Source: JANYJJ01 sp043749975
GTDB lineage: Bacteria > Pseudomonadota > Gammaproteobacteria > Burkholderiales > Burkholderiaceae_C
DNA: 8,817 nucleotides
Direction of reading: 5' to 3'
Assembly (NCBI GenBank): GCA_043749975.1
Contig: JAYVCL010000405.1
Span: 1-8,817, forward strand
Positions 6,808-8,817 of this stretch are shown here, piece by piece (the stretch's first letter is position 1; every line of letters starts with the position of its first letter). Below the pieces are notes generated by a model. That model saw only the letters and a list, made by a program, of their open reading frames with translations. It was not told the origin of the DNA and ran no database searches. A program made the translations under genes and the position numbers.

Positions 6808-6813
6808 TAAAGT
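6805..6813 (+). promoter_or_regulatory. Candidate extended -10 promoter element for nrdA
   Basis: TGTTAAAGT reads as an extended -10 (TG-N-TAAAGT, 4 of 6 to TATAAT). It lies between the two NrdR boxes, where a repressed promoter would be expected. No -35 is seen at 17 bp, and the match is modest, so this is a tentative placement. Confidence 0.25.
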
Positions 6814-6822
6814 ACCGCTCGA

Positions 6823-6838
6823 GCCCTAGATGTAGTGT
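6823..6838 (+). promoter_or_regulatory. NrdR box 2
   Basis: GCCCTAGATGTAGTGT matches the NrdR consensus at 12 of 16 positions. Its start is exactly 31 bp after that of box 1, about three helical turns, which is the known geometry of paired NrdR boxes. The 9-mer GTAGTGTTA is identical in both copies (6801-6809 and 6832-6840). Confidence 0.8.
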
Positions 6839-6878
6839 TAGACCGCATCAAATCCGTCCACCTGCACTCCACCGAATC

Positions 6879-6914
6879 TCCACAGACTTTTCCACAGACT
6901 TTCCTACAGACATT
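6879..6914 (+). repeat. Three tandem 12-bp units, TCCACAGACTTT type
   Basis: TCCACAGACTTT occurs twice without a gap (6879-6890, 6891-6902), followed by the related CCTACAGACATT (6903-6914, 9 of 12). The core ACAGAC recurs every 12 bp. The first half of the unit resembles the end of a DnaA box (TCCACA). It lies 76 bp downstream of the candidate nrdA -10 hexamer (its end to the array start) and 195 bp upstream of the nrdA start. Confidence 0.75.
6888..6896 (+). promoter_or_regulatory. DnaA-box-like site TTTTCCACA
   Basis: TTTTCCACA differs from the strong DnaA box TTATCCACA at one position. Weaker relatives share the same orientation and 12-bp phase: ATCTCCACA at 6876-6884 (7 of 9) and TTTCCTACA at 6900-6908 (6 of 9). 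DnaA binds upstream of nrdAB in E. coli and affects its transcription, so a site ahead of nrdA is credible. Binding here is inference. Confidence 0.5.
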
Positions 6915-6925
6915 TGCAGATGTCT
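6908..6925. repeat. 18-bp near-perfect palindrome
   Basis: AGACATTTGCAGATGTCT is self-complementary except for one base pair (6914/6919, T opposite G, which could be a G-U pair in RNA). As DNA it resembles a dimeric operator. As RNA it would form a 6-bp stem AGACAU/AUGUCU around a 6-nt loop. It sits at the exact centre of the flanking 12-bp repeat groups. Confidence 0.6.
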
Positions 6926-6956
6926 TATTGCTTGTCTTCTCGCTTGTCGTCTCCCA
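6921..6956 (+). repeat. Three degenerate 12-bp units, TGTCTTCTCGCT type
   Basis: TGTCTTATTGCT (6921-6932), TGTCTTCTCGCT (6933-6944) and TGTCGTCTCCCA (6945-6956) follow each other directly. The second matches the first at 10 of 12 and the third at 9 of 12. The GTCT core is the reverse complement of the AGAC core of the preceding repeat group and keeps the same 12-bp period. Confidence 0.6.
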
Positions 6957-7097
6957 TACACCAGCCCTGCGCCGCATGCCGCCATCGCCTGCACGGCAGT
7001 CGGCGGGGCCGCCGCCGCGACCATGACAGCGCACACCACATCGACTTTCCGTCACGTTGACTCGCCCGCCACAGCGCGCCAGCAACTCACTTTTATC

Positions 7098-7103
7098 GAA
7101 GGA
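7098..7103 (+). promoter_or_regulatory. Shine-Dalgarno of nrdA
   Basis: GAAGGA lies 5 nt before the ATG at 7109. It is the clearest ribosome binding site in the window and fixes the nrdA start. Confidence 0.85.
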
Positions 7104-7108
7104 CATCC

Positions 7109-8817
<1,709 letters not shown>

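Larger units (their letters stand above)
6709..7108. other. 400-bp non-coding region between ampD and nrdA
   Basis: I find no supportable protein gene here. The left third (6709-6790) is GC-rich with a weak stem-loop. NrdR boxes lie at 6792-6838. A more AT-rich part with 12-bp repeats, a DnaA-like box and a palindrome covers about 6879-6956. From 6957 to 7090 the sequence is GC-rich, with one short hairpin CGGCGG-GG-CCGCCG (7001-7014) that lacks a T-tract. A Shine-Dalgarno for nrdA closes the region. If transcription starts near the NrdR boxes, the nrdA leader would be close to 290 nt, which is long. Confidence 0.7.

Noticed and set aside
7001..7014. CGGCGG/CCGCCG hairpin as terminator or attenuator
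   Set aside because: Two-nucleotide loop, no T-tract, and such GC hairpins are frequent in this base composition.
6835..7026. GTG-initiated 63-codon plus-strand frame through the repeat array (PQTFPQTFLQTF)
   Set aside because: No Shine-Dalgarno; the repeated tetrapeptide is only the 12-bp DNA repeat read in frame. I treat it as non-coding, although a leader peptide cannot be fully excluded.
7057..7062. TTGACT as a -35 for an nrdA promoter
   Set aside because: No acceptable -10 at 16-18 bp downstream.
6807..7106. Minus-strand 99-codon frame in the nrdA upstream region
   Set aside because: Composition and repeats reflect the 12-bp array; no family resemblance and no start signal.

Overview
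This 8.8-kb window is GC-rich chromosomal DNA of a Gram-negative bacterium. It most likely comes from a betaproteobacterium of the order Burkholderiales, close to Comamonadaceae. That assignment rests on remembered gene order (ffh / CcsA-YpjD / PP0621-type protein / pilS / pilR / ampD / nrdA) and on the character of the proteins, not on a database search. The content is almost entirely core genome. There are no insertion sequences, phage genes, CRISPR arrays, tRNAs or rRNAs that I can support.

Layout. At the left edge, on the minus strand, lies ffh (SRP GTPase), complete at its start and cut at its C-terminus by the window edge. A 50-bp divergent gap with GGTTGCG repeats separates it from a plus-strand series: a CcsA/YpjD-type membrane protein (1411-2253), a small membrane-anchored Cys/His protein of the PP0621 type (2277-2525), the type IV pilus two-component system pilS (2596-4497) and pilR (4521-6137), and the muropeptide amidase ampD (6124-6708, GTG start overlapping pilR). 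The gaps are 23 nt, 70 nt and 23 nt, and the last junction overlaps by 14 nt, so co-transcription is plausible. The 70-nt gap before pilS is filled by a 25-codon reading frame whose start overlaps the upstream stop and whose stop overlaps the pilS start, both as ATGA.

A 400-bp non-coding region (6709-7108) precedes nrdA, the class I ribonucleotide reductase large subunit, which runs off the right edge. This is the most information-rich non-coding part of the window. It holds two NrdR boxes with starts 31 bp apart, a DnaA-box-like TTTTCCACA, and a set of 12-bp repeats. Three units carrying AGAC are followed by three carrying GTCT (the last one GTCG), arranged symmetrically about an 18-bp near-palindrome at 6908-6925. 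NrdR and DnaA control of nrd genes is established in other proteobacteria; the symmetric 12-bp array is not something I recognise.

Functional picture. The left part serves co-translational protein targeting and membrane or cytochrome maturation. The middle controls type IV pili: PilS senses at the membrane, and PilR activates sigma-54 promoters. AmpD recycles cell-wall fragments. The right end supplies deoxyribonucleotides, with signals suggesting coupling to nucleotide status and replication. I find no convincing new multi-gene system here. The leads most worth a second look are the nrdA leader architecture and the ATGA-linked mini-ORF before pilS.
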